A stretch of 64,000 nt of DNA from NCBI RefSeq assembly GCF_001514285.1, contig NZ_KQ949032.1, positions 62,001-126,000 on the forward strand. The letters are read 5' to 3'. The notes beneath the pieces were generated by a model. That model did not search any database. It was not told where the DNA came from and worked only from the letters and a program-made list of their open reading frames with translations. The translations under genes and the position numbers were made by a program. The stretch is from Streptomyces sp. DSM 15324 (GTDB taxonomy: Bacteria > Actinomycetota > Actinomycetes > Streptomycetales > Streptomycetaceae). Below, piece by piece: positions 8,725-17,295 of the stretch (position 1 is its first letter; the number at the start of each line of letters is the position of its first letter).

Positions 8725-8845
8725 CGTTCCGGACCATCGCGGCCCGGGGACCGGCGCGGCATGCTAGAAATGCGGCCCCGGTCCCCCACCCGGCCCGGCT
8801 CCCCCACGGGAGCCGCCGGGCAGGGCCGCCCTCCACACCGTCCTC

Positions 8846-8883
8846 ACGAGGGCCCGTTCCCATGACCGGGAACGGGCCCTCGT
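8846..8883 (+). terminator. strong intrinsic terminator
   Basis: Sixteen-base-pair perfect stem (arms 8846-8861 and 8868-8883, loop ATGACC) after the acyl-CoA dehydrogenase gene, ending 20 bp before the next start codon. Confidence 0.85.
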
Positions 8884-8903
8884 ACGTCGTTAAGGTGAAC
8901 CCC

Positions 8904-10202
8904 ATGAGCGAACCCCCCCACTTCGACCGCGGCCACACCGACGACCTGATGTCCTTCCTCACGGTGAGCCCGTCGCCGTACCACGCCGTCGCGAACGCGG
9001 CGGCGCGGCTGGAGAAGGCCGGCTTCCGGCAGGTCGTCGAGACGGACGCCTGGGACGGGACGAGCGGCGGCAAGTACGTGCTGCGCGGTGGCGCGATCGT
9101 GGCCTGGTACGTCCCCGAGGGCGCCGCGCCGCACACCCCGTTCCGGATCGTCGGCGCCCACACCGACTCGCCGAACCTGCGCGTCAAGCCGCTGCCCGAC
9201 ACGGGTGCGCACGGCTGGCGGCAGGTCGCCGTGGAGATCTACGGCGGGCCGCTGCTCAACTCCTGGCTCGACCGCGACCTCGGCATCGCGGGCCGGCTCA
9301 CCCTGCGGGACGGCTCGACCCGCCTGGTGAACGTGGGCCGCCCGCTGCTGCGCGTCCCCCAGCTCGCCATCCACCTCGACCGCGCGATCGGCAGCGACGG
9401 GCTCAAGCTCGACAAGCAGCGCCACCTCCAGCCGGTCTGGGGCCTCGGGCACGAGGTCCGCGACGGCGACCTCATCGCCTTCCTGGAGGAGGAGGCCGGG
9501 ATCCCCGCGGGCGAGGTCACCGGCTGGGACCTGATGACCCACTCCGTGGAGCCGCCCGCCTACCTGGGCCGCGACCAGGAGCTGGTGGCCGGCCCACGCA
9601 TGGACAACCTGCTGTCCGTGCACGCCGGTACGGCGGCCCTGGCGGCCGTCGCGACGAGCGGCGCCGGTCTGCCGTACGTCCCGGTGCTCGCCGCCTTCGA
9701 CCACGAGGAGAACGGCTCGCAGTCGGACACCGGCGCCGACGGACCGCTGCTCGGCACCGTGCTGGAACGTTCCGTTCTGGCGCGCGGCGGATCGTTCGAC
9801 GACCGGGCGAGAGCCTTCGCGGGCACGGTGTGCCTGTCCTCCGACACGGGCCACGCGGTCCACCCCAACTACGCGGAGCGGCACGACCCGACGCACCACC
9901 CGCGCGTCAACGGCGGCCCCCTCCTCAAGGTCAACGTCAACAACCGCTACGCCACCGACGGCACCGGCCGCGCCGTGTTCGCCGCCGCCTGCGAGAAGGC
10001 GGGCGTGCCGTTCCAGTCGTTCGTCTCCAACAACTCCATGCCCTGCGGCACGACCATCGGCCCCATCACCGCGGCCCGGCACGGGATCCGGACCGTCGAC
10101 ATCGGTGTGGCGATCCTGTCCATGCACAGCGCCCGCGAACTCTGCGGCGACGCCGACCCGTACCTCCTGGCGAACGCGCTGGTGGCGTTCCTGGAGGGCT
10201 AG
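8904..10202 (+). CDS. M18 family aminopeptidase
   Basis: A 432-aa cytosolic zinc aminopeptidase of family M18 (aspartyl aminopeptidase type) that removes N-terminal acidic or neutral residues from peptides. Metal ligands are visible: His86 in AHTDSP, the bridging Asp234 in RMDNLLSVH, the catalytic pair Glu268-Glu269 in FDHEENGS, and the late SMHSARE His. AAGGTG lies 7 nt upstream of the chosen ATG; an earlier in-frame ATG at 8862 falls in the loop of the preceding terminator and is unlikely. The length matches the family. Confidence 0.94.
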   Translation: MSEPPHFDRGHTDDLMSFLTVSPSPYHAVANAAARLEKAGFRQVVETDAWDGTSGGKYVLRGGAIVAWYVPEGAAPHTPFRIVGAHTDSPNLRVKPLPDTGAHGWRQVAVEIYGGPLLNSWLDRDLGIAGRLTLRDGSTRLVNVGRPLLRVPQLAIHLDRAIGSDGLKLDKQRHLQPVWGLGHEVRDGDLIAFLEEEAGIPAGEVTGWDLMTHSVEPPAYLGRDQELVAGPRMDNLLSVHAGTAALAAVATSGAGLPYVPVLAAFDHEENGSQSDTGADGPLLGTVLERSVLARGGSFDDRARAFAGTVCLSSDTGHAVHPNYAERHDPTHHPRVNGGPLLKVNVNNRYATDGTGRAVFAAACEKAGVPFQSFVSNNSMPCGTTIGPITAARHGIRTVDIGVAILSMHSARELCGDADPYLLANALVAFLEG

Positions 10203-10270
10203 TTCAGCCACGAGGGGGTACCCGCAGGCGGTGGCCGGAAGGGCCGGCCGCGCGCAGGGAGGCGACACTC

Positions 10271-10498
10271 ATGGGTCTCGGCGGGTGCATCATCCTCATC
10301 GCCGTGGGAGCGATACTGACCTTCGCGACCGACTGGGACATGCAAGGGGTCAACCTCGACCTGGTCGGCGTCATCCTGATGATCGTGGGGCTGATCGGCG
10401 TGACCACGTTCAGCAGCATCGCCCGGCGCCGGCGGGTGGTGGTCCCGCCGCCCACCACCGTTGTCGAGGACGACCGCCGCAGGGAACCTCCTTTCTGA
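10271..10498 (+). CDS. small two-helix membrane protein (DUF6458-like)
   Basis: A 75-aa membrane protein. Helix one is residues 4-20 (GCIILIAVGAILTFA), then a short loop with DWDMQGVNLD, helix two at 30-47 (LVGVILMIVGLIGVTTF), and a basic then acidic cytoplasmic tail. AGGGAGG precedes the ATG by 9 nt. This layout is that of the actinobacterial DUF6458 family, whose function is unknown. It follows the aminopeptidase by 68 bp and may be co-transcribed. Confidence 0.75.
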   Translation: MGLGGCIILIAVGAILTFATDWDMQGVNLDLVGVILMIVGLIGVTTFSSIARRRRVVVPPPTTVVEDDRRREPPF

Positions 10499-10515
10499 CA
10501 GCCCGCCTCTTTCTG

Positions 10516-10551
10516 CTCACCTCTTTCTGGCGGCTCACCTCTTTCTGGCGG
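10516..10551. repeat. 18-bp direct repeat, two copies
   Basis: CTCACCTCTTTCTGGCGG occurs twice without a gap just after the small membrane protein gene, and a partial third copy (CCTCTTTCTG) precedes them. Non-coding. Confidence 0.85.
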
Positions 10552-10699
10552 CTCGTCACGAAGGGGATGCACAGGAAAAATTCAGACAACCGTGAGCAGT
10601 CCGTTACTCAGGACACTTGTCGGCTTGTCATAATTTCGTGAAGATTTCCGGGAAAAGAGGGGCTGGGGGGCCCGCACCGTCACACCTGGGGGTCCCGGC

Positions 10700-11863
10700 G
10701 TGCTCGACCTCGCGCCACCGAGCGGTCCGCGAGCGCAGGACGCGCGTCGCCACGCGGCACGCCGTCATGCTGCACGTCGTGCGCACGCGGCCCCCGAGGA
10801 ACCGGCCGAACGCCCCCGGCTCGCCGTACTGATCCCGGCGCACAACGAGGCGGACCGCATCGGCGCCGCCATCGACGGACTGCGGGACCAGACCCGGCGG
10901 CCCGACCTGGTCGTCGTGGTCTGCGACAACTGCACCGACGACACCGCCGGGACCGCCGCCGCCCACGGCGCCCAGGTCTTCCACACCCAGGGCAACACCC
11001 ACAAGAAGGCCGGCGCCCTCAACCAGGCCATCGCCTGGATGCTGCCGCACCTCGACGACCGCGACCTCCTCCTCGTCCAGGACGCCGACACCGTCCTCGA
11101 CCCCTGGTTCGCCGAGACCGCCCTCGGCACCTTCAACCGCAAGGTCGGCGCCGTAGGCGGGGTCTTCTACGGCGAGGAGGGCGGCGGCTTCCTCGGGCTC
11201 CTCCAGCGCATGGAGTTCCACCGCTACGCCTGGGAACTGGAGCGCACCGGCGGCAAGGCCCAGGTCCTCACCGGCACCGGCACCATGTTCCGCGCCCGCG
11301 TCCTGCGCGAGGTGCGCGCCGCCCGCCGCGCCGGGGTCATCGGGGGCGGCACCGGCTACTACAGCCTCGCCTCGCTCACCGAGGACGACGAGATGACCAA
11401 GGCGGTCAAGACCCTCGGCTACCGGGCCATGTCCCCGGCCGGCTGCGCGGTCGTCACCGAGGTCATGCCCTCCCTCGGCAAGCTCTGGCACCAGCGGCTG
11501 CGCTGGCAGCGCGGCGCCCTGGAGAACCTGCGCGACTACGGCTGGACCAAGGTCACCGCCCGCTACTTCCTCCAGCAGTTCCTGATGGGCTTCGGCGCGC
11601 TGTCCTTCCTCGTCTACCTCACCTACATGGCCACCTTCACCACGCTGTACGGCTGGCCCGGCCTCTCGCCGTTCTGGACGGCGATCGGCCTGATCTTCGT
11701 GGTCGAGAAGACCGTCTCCGTCCGCCGCGCGGGCCCGAAGGCCGTCCTGGTCGCCGCGCTGATGGTCCCGGAGATGCTCTACGACCTCTTCCAGCACGCC
11801 GTCTACTTCACCTCGCTGTGGGGGCTGTTGCGCCGCAGCGAGGAGAAGTGGGTGGCGACATAG
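10700..11863 (+). CDS. family 2 membrane glycosyltransferase
   Basis: A 387-aa GT2 enzyme that transfers sugar from a nucleotide donor. After a basic Ala/Arg/His-rich N-terminus come the GT-A signature LIPAHNEADRIG (about 43-54), CDNCTDDT, the metal-binding QDADT, a TEDDE acceptor-site motif and QRLRWQRGA, the Q-x-x-R-W motif of processive cellulose/hyaluronan-type synthases. Two or three membrane helices occupy the C-terminal 100 residues. The GTG start has only a G-rich site upstream. It is followed by a 54-aa membrane protein gene, possibly a partner. The product is unknown; an extracellular polysaccharide is inference. Confidence 0.85.
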   Translation: MLDLAPPSGPRAQDARRHAARRHAARRAHAAPEEPAERPRLAVLIPAHNEADRIGAAIDGLRDQTRRPDLVVVVCDNCTDDTAGTAAAHGAQVFHTQGNTHKKAGALNQAIAWMLPHLDDRDLLLVQDADTVLDPWFAETALGTFNRKVGAVGGVFYGEEGGGFLGLLQRMEFHRYAWELERTGGKAQVLTGTGTMFRARVLREVRAARRAGVIGGGTGYYSLASLTEDDEMTKAVKTLGYRAMSPAGCAVVTEVMPSLGKLWHQRLRWQRGALENLRDYGWTKVTARYFLQQFLMGFGALSFLVYLTYMATFTTLYGWPGLSPFWTAIGLIFVVEKTVSVRRAGPKAVLVAALMVPEMLYDLFQHAVYFTSLWGLLRRSEEKWVAT

Positions 11864-11923
11864 GCCCCGTGGGCCTCACCGAACCCACCCCCCTCCCCCT
11901 TGGCACTCGCTAGGAGAAGCACG

Positions 11924-12088
11924 ATGTACGGAAGAGTGATCGGCGCCGGAACCACGGGCGCCGGCGGCGCCACCCTGGCCGCCACCGGTCTGTGGATGAA
12001 CAGCATGGCGCTGGTGGTCGCCGCCACCACGCTGGTCGCCGCGGGCGTCGCCCTGTTCAAGCTGGCCCCGCGCTCGCGCCGCATGTAG
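11924..12088 (+). CDS. 54-aa membrane-anchor-like protein
   Basis: A small protein starting MYGRVIGAG, with a Gly/Thr-rich stretch, one hydrophobic helix (MALVVAATTLVAAGVALFKLA) and a basic RSRRM tail. This is the shape of the C-terminal sorting helix of surface proteins but with no LPxTG. TAGGAGAAGC precedes the ATG by 6 nt. It lies 60 bp after the glycosyltransferase and before a terminator, so it is probably the second gene of that operon. No function is known. Confidence 0.75.
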   Translation: MYGRVIGAGTTGAGGATLAATGLWMNSMALVVAATTLVAAGVALFKLAPRSRRM

Positions 12089-12104
12089 CCCCGCCCGCCC
12101 AGCC

Positions 12105-12134
12105 CGGATCCGCCTCCCTCGTGAGGCGGATCCG
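12105..12134. terminator. bidirectional terminator
   Basis: A 12-bp stem, CGGATCCGCCTC with GAGGCGGATCCG and loop CCTCGT, between the convergent 54-aa protein and cupin genes. Confidence 0.8.
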
Positions 12135-12176
12135 TCCGTCACGACGCTCCGGTGAGTGACGGCGCGTTGCGGCGGC

Positions 12177-12578
12177 TCACGAGAGCCTGTGGCCCGTCGT
12201 CGCGTCCACGTGGGACGGGATCTCCTCGTGACGGTCGCCGACGCTGGAGGTGCCGGTGGGTTCGAGGACGAGGATCTCGGTGGGGACGGGGGCGTACGGC
12301 TTGTGCCCGATGCCGCGCGGGACCGTGAAGACGGACCCCTTCGGGAGGACGACCGTCCGCTCGCCGGCCGGCTCGCGCAGACCGATGTGGAGTTCGCCCG
12401 ACAGGACCAGGAAGAACTCGTCGGTGTGGTCGTGGACGTGCCAGAGGTGCTCGCCCTCGACCTTGGCCACGCGGATGTCGTAGTCGTTGACGGTGGTGAC
12501 GATACGGGGGCTCCAGCGCTCGGAGAACGACGCGAGGGCGGTGGCCAGGGAGACGGGTTCGGTGGTCATGCCGGTCAT
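12177..12578 (-). CDS. single-domain cupin protein
   Basis: A 133-aa cupin. Motif 1 is HVHDHTDEFFLVLSGELHIG and motif 2 contains PRGIGHKPYAP, so the metal-binding His/His/Glu/His set is present. It may be a small dioxygenase, isomerase or sensor; the family does not define the reaction. AGGGA lies 6 nt before the ATG at 12578. The gene is divergent from the AraC-type regulator with only 44 bp between starts, so the regulator probably controls it. Confidence 0.82.
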   Translation of the reverse strand: MTGMTTEPVSLATALASFSERWSPRIVTTVNDYDIRVAKVEGEHLWHVHDHTDEFFLVLSGELHIGLREPAGERTVVLPKGSVFTVPRGIGHKPYAPVPTEILVLEPTGTSSVGDRHEEIPSHVDATTGHRLS

Positions 12579-12622
12579 CGTCGTCCCTGGTGCCGGGCGG
12601 GGACGAGTGCTAGGAATCGCAC

Positions 12623-13645
12623 ATGCCGCAACATTCCTCGCACCCACGGCACCGATCACACCGACCGCACCGACCGCACCGGGTCGTGGTGATCGTCGAC
12701 GAGGGGACCAACCCCTTCGAAGTCGGGGTCGCCACCGAGCTGTTCGGGCTGCCGAGGCCCGAACTGGGGCTGCCGGGGCCGCTGTACGAGGTGACGTTGT
12801 GCGCGCCCGCGGGTGAGGTGCGGATGAACCACGGCTTCTTCCGGCTGACCGGGGTGCCGGGCCTGGAGGCCGTCGACGGCGCGGACACCCTCGTCGTACC
12901 GGGGCGGCCCGACAACGTCGTCCCGCGCGGGGACGACGTCCTCGACGCCGTCCGTCGCGCCCACGCGCGCGGGGCGCGTGTCCTGAGCCTGTGCACCGGC
13001 AGCTTCGCGCTCGCCGAGGCCGGACTGCTCGACGGCCGCCGGGCGACCACGCACTGGATGTGGGCGGAGGCCTTCCGCGAGCTGCATCCGCGCGTACGGC
13101 TGGAGCCCGACGTCCTCTTCATCGACGAGGGCGACGTCCTGACCGCCGCGGGCAGCGCCGCCGCCCTCGACCTCGGGCTGTACGTCGTCCGGCGCGACCA
13201 CGGCGCCGAAGTCGCCAATGCGGTGTCCCGACGGCTCGTGTTCGCCGCGCACCGGGACGGCGGACAGCGCCAGTTCGTGGAGCGCCCGCTGCCGGACGTG
13301 CCCGACGAGTCCCTGGCGCCGCTGCTGGAGTGGGCCCGGGCGCGGCTGGCCGAGCCGCTGACGGTGGCCGGCCTCGCGGCCCGCGCCGCGGTCTCCCCCG
13401 CCACCCTGCACCGCCGCTTCCGCGCCCAGCTCGGCACCACCCCCCTCGCCTGGCTGACCGGCGAACGGGTGGCGCTCGCCTGCCGGCTCATCGAGCGCGG
13501 CGAGGAACGGCTCGACGTGGTCGCGTCGAGGAGCGGGCTGGGGACCGCCGCGAACCTACGCGCGCGCGTACGGCGGGAGACCGGCCTCAGTCCGTCGGCG
13601 TACCGGCGGCGATTCGGCCCGGCGGGCGGGGCGACGGTGACGTAG
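12623..13645 (+). CDS. GlxA-type AraC family regulator (DJ-1/PfpI + HTH)
   Basis: A 340-aa transcriptional regulator. A His/Arg-rich N-terminal tail (HRSHRPHRPHR, from a CACCGACCG repeat in the DNA) is followed by a DJ-1/PfpI amidotransferase-like sensor domain (about 20-190, with LSLCTGSFALAEAG at the nucleophile elbow) and an AraC-type DNA-binding domain with two helix-turn-helix motifs (about 225-330: TVAGLAARAAVSPATLHRRF). The family name comes from S. meliloti GlxA-like regulators. AGGAA stands 6 nt before the ATG. The divergent cupin gene is the likely target. Confidence 0.9.
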   Translation: MPQHSSHPRHRSHRPHRPHRVVVIVDEGTNPFEVGVATELFGLPRPELGLPGPLYEVTLCAPAGEVRMNHGFFRLTGVPGLEAVDGADTLVVPGRPDNVVPRGDDVLDAVRRAHARGARVLSLCTGSFALAEAGLLDGRRATTHWMWAEAFRELHPRVRLEPDVLFIDEGDVLTAAGSAAALDLGLYVVRRDHGAEVANAVSRRLVFAAHRDGGQRQFVERPLPDVPDESLAPLLEWARARLAEPLTVAGLAARAAVSPATLHRRFRAQLGTTPLAWLTGERVALACRLIERGEERLDVVASRSGLGTAANLRARVRRETGLSPSAYRRRFGPAGGATVT

Positions 13646-13798
13646 CCGCGCCGTAGCCGCGCCGGGGGGAGGCGCCGAAGCCCCACCCCGCACCTGTTTT
13701 CGTCCATGCCGCCCGCACGGCCTTCGGCCGGTTCGTCCGTCCGATCATTTCCCGCCCCCTCCGGGAGAGATCGAGCGGCGCCGGGAAGCAGTACCGGC

Positions 13799-14296
13799 AT
13801 GAGATTCCTCGTGCGCGACCGGCTCCTGGCCCTCGGTGACGACTACTGGATCGAGGACGACCGGGGCGAGAGGGTGTACCTCGTCGACGGCAAGGCCATG
13901 CGGCTGCGGGACACCTTCGAGCTGAAGGACACCCAGGGGCGGGTCCTGATCGACATCCGCCAGAAGATGTTCGCCCTGCGCGACACGATGGTGATCGAGC
14001 GGGACGGCGAGCCGCTGGCCACCGTACGGCGCAAACGGCTCTCGCTGCTGCGCAACCACTACCGGGTGTCGCTGGCCGACGGGCGGACCGTGCTGGACGT
14101 CAGCGGGAAGATCCTCGACCGGGAGTTCGCGGTCGAGTACGACGGTGAGCTGCTCGCCGTCATCTCCCGGCGGTGGCTGCACGTGCGGGAGACCTACGGC
14201 GTGGACGTCGTACGGGAGGACGCGGACCCGGCGCTGCTGATCGCGGTCACGGTGTGTGTGATCCACCTGGCGGAGAAGGAGCGGGACGGGGACTGA
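13799..14296 (+). CDS. LURP-one-related (Tubby C-like) family protein
   Basis: A 165-aa protein with the LURP-one/DUF567 fold, a 12-strand barrel around a hydrophobic helix, related to Tubby C-terminal domains and phospholipid scramblases. The typical repeated strands are visible: FLVRDRLLALGDDYWIEDD, VYLVDGKAMRLRDTF, TFELKDTQGRVLIDI, MFALRDTMVI, and a final hydrophobic helix ALLIAVTVCVIHLAE. I chose the ATG at 13799 because the family starts with this strand; upstream codons are Pro/Ser/Arg-rich. The molecular role is unknown; membrane or lipid association is inferred from the fold. Confidence 0.85.
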   Translation: MRFLVRDRLLALGDDYWIEDDRGERVYLVDGKAMRLRDTFELKDTQGRVLIDIRQKMFALRDTMVIERDGEPLATVRRKRLSLLRNHYRVSLADGRTVLDVSGKILDREFAVEYDGELLAVISRRWLHVRETYGVDVVREDADPALLIAVTVCVIHLAEKERDGD

Positions 14297-14336
14297 GGGG
14301 GAGCGAGGCGGCTCCGCCCCCACCCTCCGCCGTGAG

Positions 14337-14351
14337 GATCAAATGATGATC
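14337..14351. promoter_or_regulatory. GATCA-N5-TGATC inverted repeat
   Basis: A perfect 5-bp inverted repeat with 5-nt spacer, 120 bp upstream of the secreted protein gene and just after the preceding gene. It may be an operator; no known factor is matched. Confidence 0.35.
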
Positions 14352-14473
14352 GGACGCAGGTGCGTCGCGGCTGGTCGAGCTCCCGGTGCCCTTACCGTGC
14401 GTGATCAAGGAAGTGCGGTCAGCCCCGGCAGTGGTTCCGCACCTCGTCCTACCAGCGACAGGAGTACGTACCC

Positions 14474-15295
14474 GTGAACGCTCGCCTCAGGACCCGGCGA
14501 AGACTGATGCTCGGGATCACGGCACTGACCGTGATCGCCGCGACGGCCGCCCCGGCATCGGCGTCCGCCGACGCTCCGGCACCGGCGGCACCGGCGTCCG
14601 CCGACCCCTACGGGACCGCCCCGGTCCAGGACCACTGGGGTGTCATCGCCCGCAACACCATCGGCTCCCCGGTCGCCGCCCTGCGGAAGGGGCCGTTCGG
14701 CTCGTTCGGCGTGACCGGCCCCTCGGCGCGACCGCCCTTCGGACAGGGCAGCCTCGGGATCGAGGTGGCCGACCGCTCCACCAGCCTCACGCCGCCCAGC
14801 GAGAAGGCCAGTTTCGGCAACGAGGTCGACTTCTACGGCGATCCGGTCCTGGGTATCACCGATGTCGGCTTCCACGTCTTCCAGACCGGCGAGAACATCA
14901 CCTACGGCGGCCCCGGGAACATGCCGAACATCACGTTCGAGATCAATCCGAACCTGACCGCGGCCCCCGCCACCACCTACTCCTCGATGGTGTGGCTCCC
15001 GGACCCCTCCCCCACGGTCAACAGCTGGAGCCCATACCTGGACGCCACGACGACCGGCAAGTGGTTCCTCACGGGCAACGCCGGAACCGTGACCGGGTGC
15101 AACCTGACCACGACCTGCACCTTCCAGCAGCTCAGGACGGCCCTCTCCGACGGCGGTGCGGAGCCGACCGTCTACACCGCCGCCGTGGGCAAGGGCCGCG
15201 ACTTCATGTGGATCGGTGCCGTCGACGGCCTGCGCATCAACGGGACGGTGTACGACTTCGAACCGGACAAGGTCCGCCCCCGCCCCGTCGGCTGA
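14474..15295 (+). CDS. secreted protein of unknown function
   Basis: A 273-aa exported protein. A basic n-region with RTRRRL, hydrophobic core LGITALTVIAATAA and cleavage around APASASA give a Sec signal peptide (possibly Tat-like because of the RR). The mature part is rich in Gly, Thr, Ser and Asn, with little charge and probably beta structure (GFHVFQTGENITYGG, TYSSMVWLPDPSP), and two cysteines (TGCNLTTTC) could form a disulphide. AGGAG lies 10 nt before the GTG. I do not recognise the family. A terminator follows. Confidence 0.75.
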   Translation: MNARLRTRRRLMLGITALTVIAATAAPASASADAPAPAAPASADPYGTAPVQDHWGVIARNTIGSPVAALRKGPFGSFGVTGPSARPPFGQGSLGIEVADRSTSLTPPSEKASFGNEVDFYGDPVLGITDVGFHVFQTGENITYGGPGNMPNITFEINPNLTAAPATTYSSMVWLPDPSPTVNSWSPYLDATTTGKWFLTGNAGTVTGCNLTTTCTFQQLRTALSDGGAEPTVYTAAVGKGRDFMWIGAVDGLRINGTVYDFEPDKVRPRPVG

Positions 15296-15329
15296 GCCGA
15301 GGGCGGGCACCGGCGCCGAGGACGACGTC

Positions 15330-15353
15330 GCCCGTCCGGACCACCGGACGGGC
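15330..15353. terminator. bidirectional terminator
   Basis: Ten-base-pair stem GCCCGTCCGG/CCGGACGGGC with ACCA loop, between the convergent secreted-protein and nitrilase genes. Confidence 0.8.
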
Positions 15354-15400
15354 GGCGCGCCGAGCGGACGGGATCACGCGGGCGTCCCGGACACCGCCCT

Positions 15401-16186
15401 TCACCGGCGGCCGAGCACCCGGTCCTTCAGCGCCGGGAACTGTTCGCGGGTCGCGGCGACCTTCGCCGGGTCGAGGTCGACGGTGAGGACCTCCTCGCCG
15501 GGACCGGCCTCGCCGAGCACCTCTCCCCAGGGATCCACCACGATCGAGTGACCCGCCTGGAGAACTCCGGCGTGGGTCCCGGCCGTTCCGCACGCGAGCA
15601 CGAACGCCTGGTTCTCGACCGCCCGCGCCTGGGCCAGCAGCGTCCAGTGCGCCCGGCGGCGCTCCGGCCAGCCCGCCGAAAGGACGAGCGTCTCGGCGCC
15701 GGCGTCGACGAGACCGCGGAAGAGCTCGGGGAAGCGGAGGTCGTAGCAGGTGGCCAGCCCGACGGTCGTGTCCGGCAGACGGACCGTCACCAGCTCCCGG
15801 CCCGCGCCCATCAGCACGGCCTCGCCCTTGTCGAAGCCGAAGCGGTGGATCTTGCGGTAGACCGCCACCCGCTCACCGGAGGGCGAGAAGACCAGGGACG
15901 TGTTGTAGAGGGGGCCGTCGGGGTCCCGCTCCGGGATCGAGCCCGCGTGCAGCCAGACGCCCGCGTCGCTCGCCGCCTTGGCCATCGCCTCGTGGGTCGG
16001 CCCCTCCAGCGGCTCGGCCTCCTCGGCGAACGCCTCGTAGGCGAAGGCGCCGGTCGTCCACAGCTCCGGCAGCACCACGAGGTCAGCGGCGCCGGCCTGC
16101 TCCCGCACGAGCGAGGCGACCCGCGCCCGCCGTGATTCGACCGATTCGCCCTCGTCTACGGAGATCTGGATCAGAGAGGCGCGCAC
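15401..16186 (-). CDS. carbon-nitrogen hydrolase (nitrilase superfamily)
   Basis: A 261-aa cytoplasmic amidase-like enzyme. The catalytic Glu-Lys-Cys triad is visible as VLPELWTTG (Glu), YRKIHRFGF (Lys) and ATCYDLRFPE (Cys). The closest subgroup by motif is the NIT2/YafV-type omega-amidase and repair enzymes that act on omega-amides such as alpha-ketoglutaramate or deaminated glutathione, but the substrate is inferred only. The GTG start at 16186 (MRASLIQIS) has a GGTGG site; the ATG at 16237 would add 17 atypical residues. It is divergent from the mycothiol-type gene. Confidence 0.9.
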   Translation of the reverse strand: MRASLIQISVDEGESVESRRARVASLVREQAGAADLVVLPELWTTGAFAYEAFAEEAEPLEGPTHEAMAKAASDAGVWLHAGSIPERDPDGPLYNTSLVFSPSGERVAVYRKIHRFGFDKGEAVLMGAGRELVTVRLPDTTVGLATCYDLRFPELFRGLVDAGAETLVLSAGWPERRRAHWTLLAQARAVENQAFVLACGTAGTHAGVLQAGHSIVVDPWGEVLGEAGPGEEVLTVDLDPAKVAATREQFPALKDRVLGRR

Positions 16187-16388
16187 AGTACCACCGTCCT
16201 GGCATTCGAGTAGTCCACACGGGCCTACGATCGTCACACGAAAGCACTGCCGGGGTGCCTCACAGCAGCGTAACTTAGCGTTTCACGACACCCGCCGACA
16301 GCCGCCGACCGTCTCCGCCTCCCGCTGGCAACGCCGCCACCCGCCGCCACCATCTGCCCGTGCACCGACCGCCGAGGGGTCCCGTTCC

Positions 16389-17213
16389 GTGAGTCTGCAT
16401 CCCACCCTCCAGCCCTACGCCGACGCCTGGACCCACTCCATCGAAGCGATATCCGAGTTGGTGCAGCCGCTCGTCGAGGGCGAGTGGAACTGGCGGACCC
16501 CGTGCCCCGGCTGGTCGGTCCGCGATGTCGTCTCGCACGTGATCGGCCTGGACAGTGAGATGTACGGCGATCCCCGCCCGATCCACTCACTGCCCCGGGA
16601 CCTTTTCCACGTCACCACCGATCTCCAGCGGTACATGGAGATGCAGGTCGACGTCCGCCGGCACCACACCGCGCCCGAGATGACCTCCGAGCTGGAGCTG
16701 ATGATCATCCGGCGCAACCGCCAGCTGCGCGGCGAGTCGCGTCAGCCGGGCACGATCGTGCGCGGCCCCCTCGGCGCGGAGCTGACGCTGGAGGAGTCCA
16801 TGCGCAACCACGCGTTCAACGTGTGGGTGCACGAGCAGGACCTGCGCACCGCTCTCGGCCGCCCCGGCAACCTGGACTCGCCCGGCGCCCACATCGCCCG
16901 GGACGTGCTGCTCGACGCGTTGCCGGCCGTCGTCGCCGACCGCTCGGACGCCCCGCGCAGTTCGGCGGTCGTCTTCGACGTGCACGGGCCGATCGAGTTC
17001 CTGCGCACGATCCGGGTCGACATCCAGGGCCGCGGCACCCTGGAGACCGCCCCGGCGCTGGGCCCCGCCGCCTCCTTCGCCCTCGACTGGGAGACGTACG
17101 TCCGGCTGGCCTGCGGCAGGGTGACGGCGGAGGGGGTCGCGGACCGGGTGAAGGCGGAGGGCGAGCCCCGGCTGACGGAGGCGATCCTGCGGAACTTCGC
17201 GGTGACTCGGTGA
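16389..17213 (+). CDS. maleylpyruvate isomerase family mycothiol-type protein
   Basis: A 274-aa protein of the DinB/MDMPI superfamily. The N-terminal four-helix domain has TPCPGWSVRDVVSHVIG (family signature; the His in SHVIG is a metal ligand) and NHAFNVWVHEQDLR (second His/Glu/His ligands), followed by an MDMPI C-terminal domain ending near ILRNFAVTR. Members use mycothiol or are metal-dependent hydrolases; the substrate is unknown. The GTG start has GAGGGG 11 nt upstream. Monocistronic. Confidence 0.87.
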   Translation: MSLHPTLQPYADAWTHSIEAISELVQPLVEGEWNWRTPCPGWSVRDVVSHVIGLDSEMYGDPRPIHSLPRDLFHVTTDLQRYMEMQVDVRRHHTAPEMTSELELMIIRRNRQLRGESRQPGTIVRGPLGAELTLEESMRNHAFNVWVHEQDLRTALGRPGNLDSPGAHIARDVLLDALPAVVADRSDAPRSSAVVFDVHGPIEFLRTIRVDIQGRGTLETAPALGPAASFALDWETYVRLACGRVTAEGVADRVKAEGEPRLTEAILRNFAVTR

Positions 17214-17241
17214 CGCCGTGACGAGGTAGCGCCTCCCCGCC

Positions 17242-17277
17242 GCTGTCAGGGGCGCTGTCAGGGGCGCTGTCAGTGGC
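17242..17277. repeat. 12-bp tandem repeat, three copies
   Basis: GCTGTCAGGGGC occurs three times (the last copy has one change) immediately upstream of the DUF3224 gene start at 17296; it could affect that gene's leader. Confidence 0.85.
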
Positions 17278-17295
17278 GCTCGGTACGGTCGGCGT

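Noticed and set aside
10499..10699. Riboswitch (for example c-di-AMP type) before the glycosyltransferase
   Set aside because: I could not place any conserved riboswitch core; only an 18-bp direct repeat and an AT-rich patch are visible.
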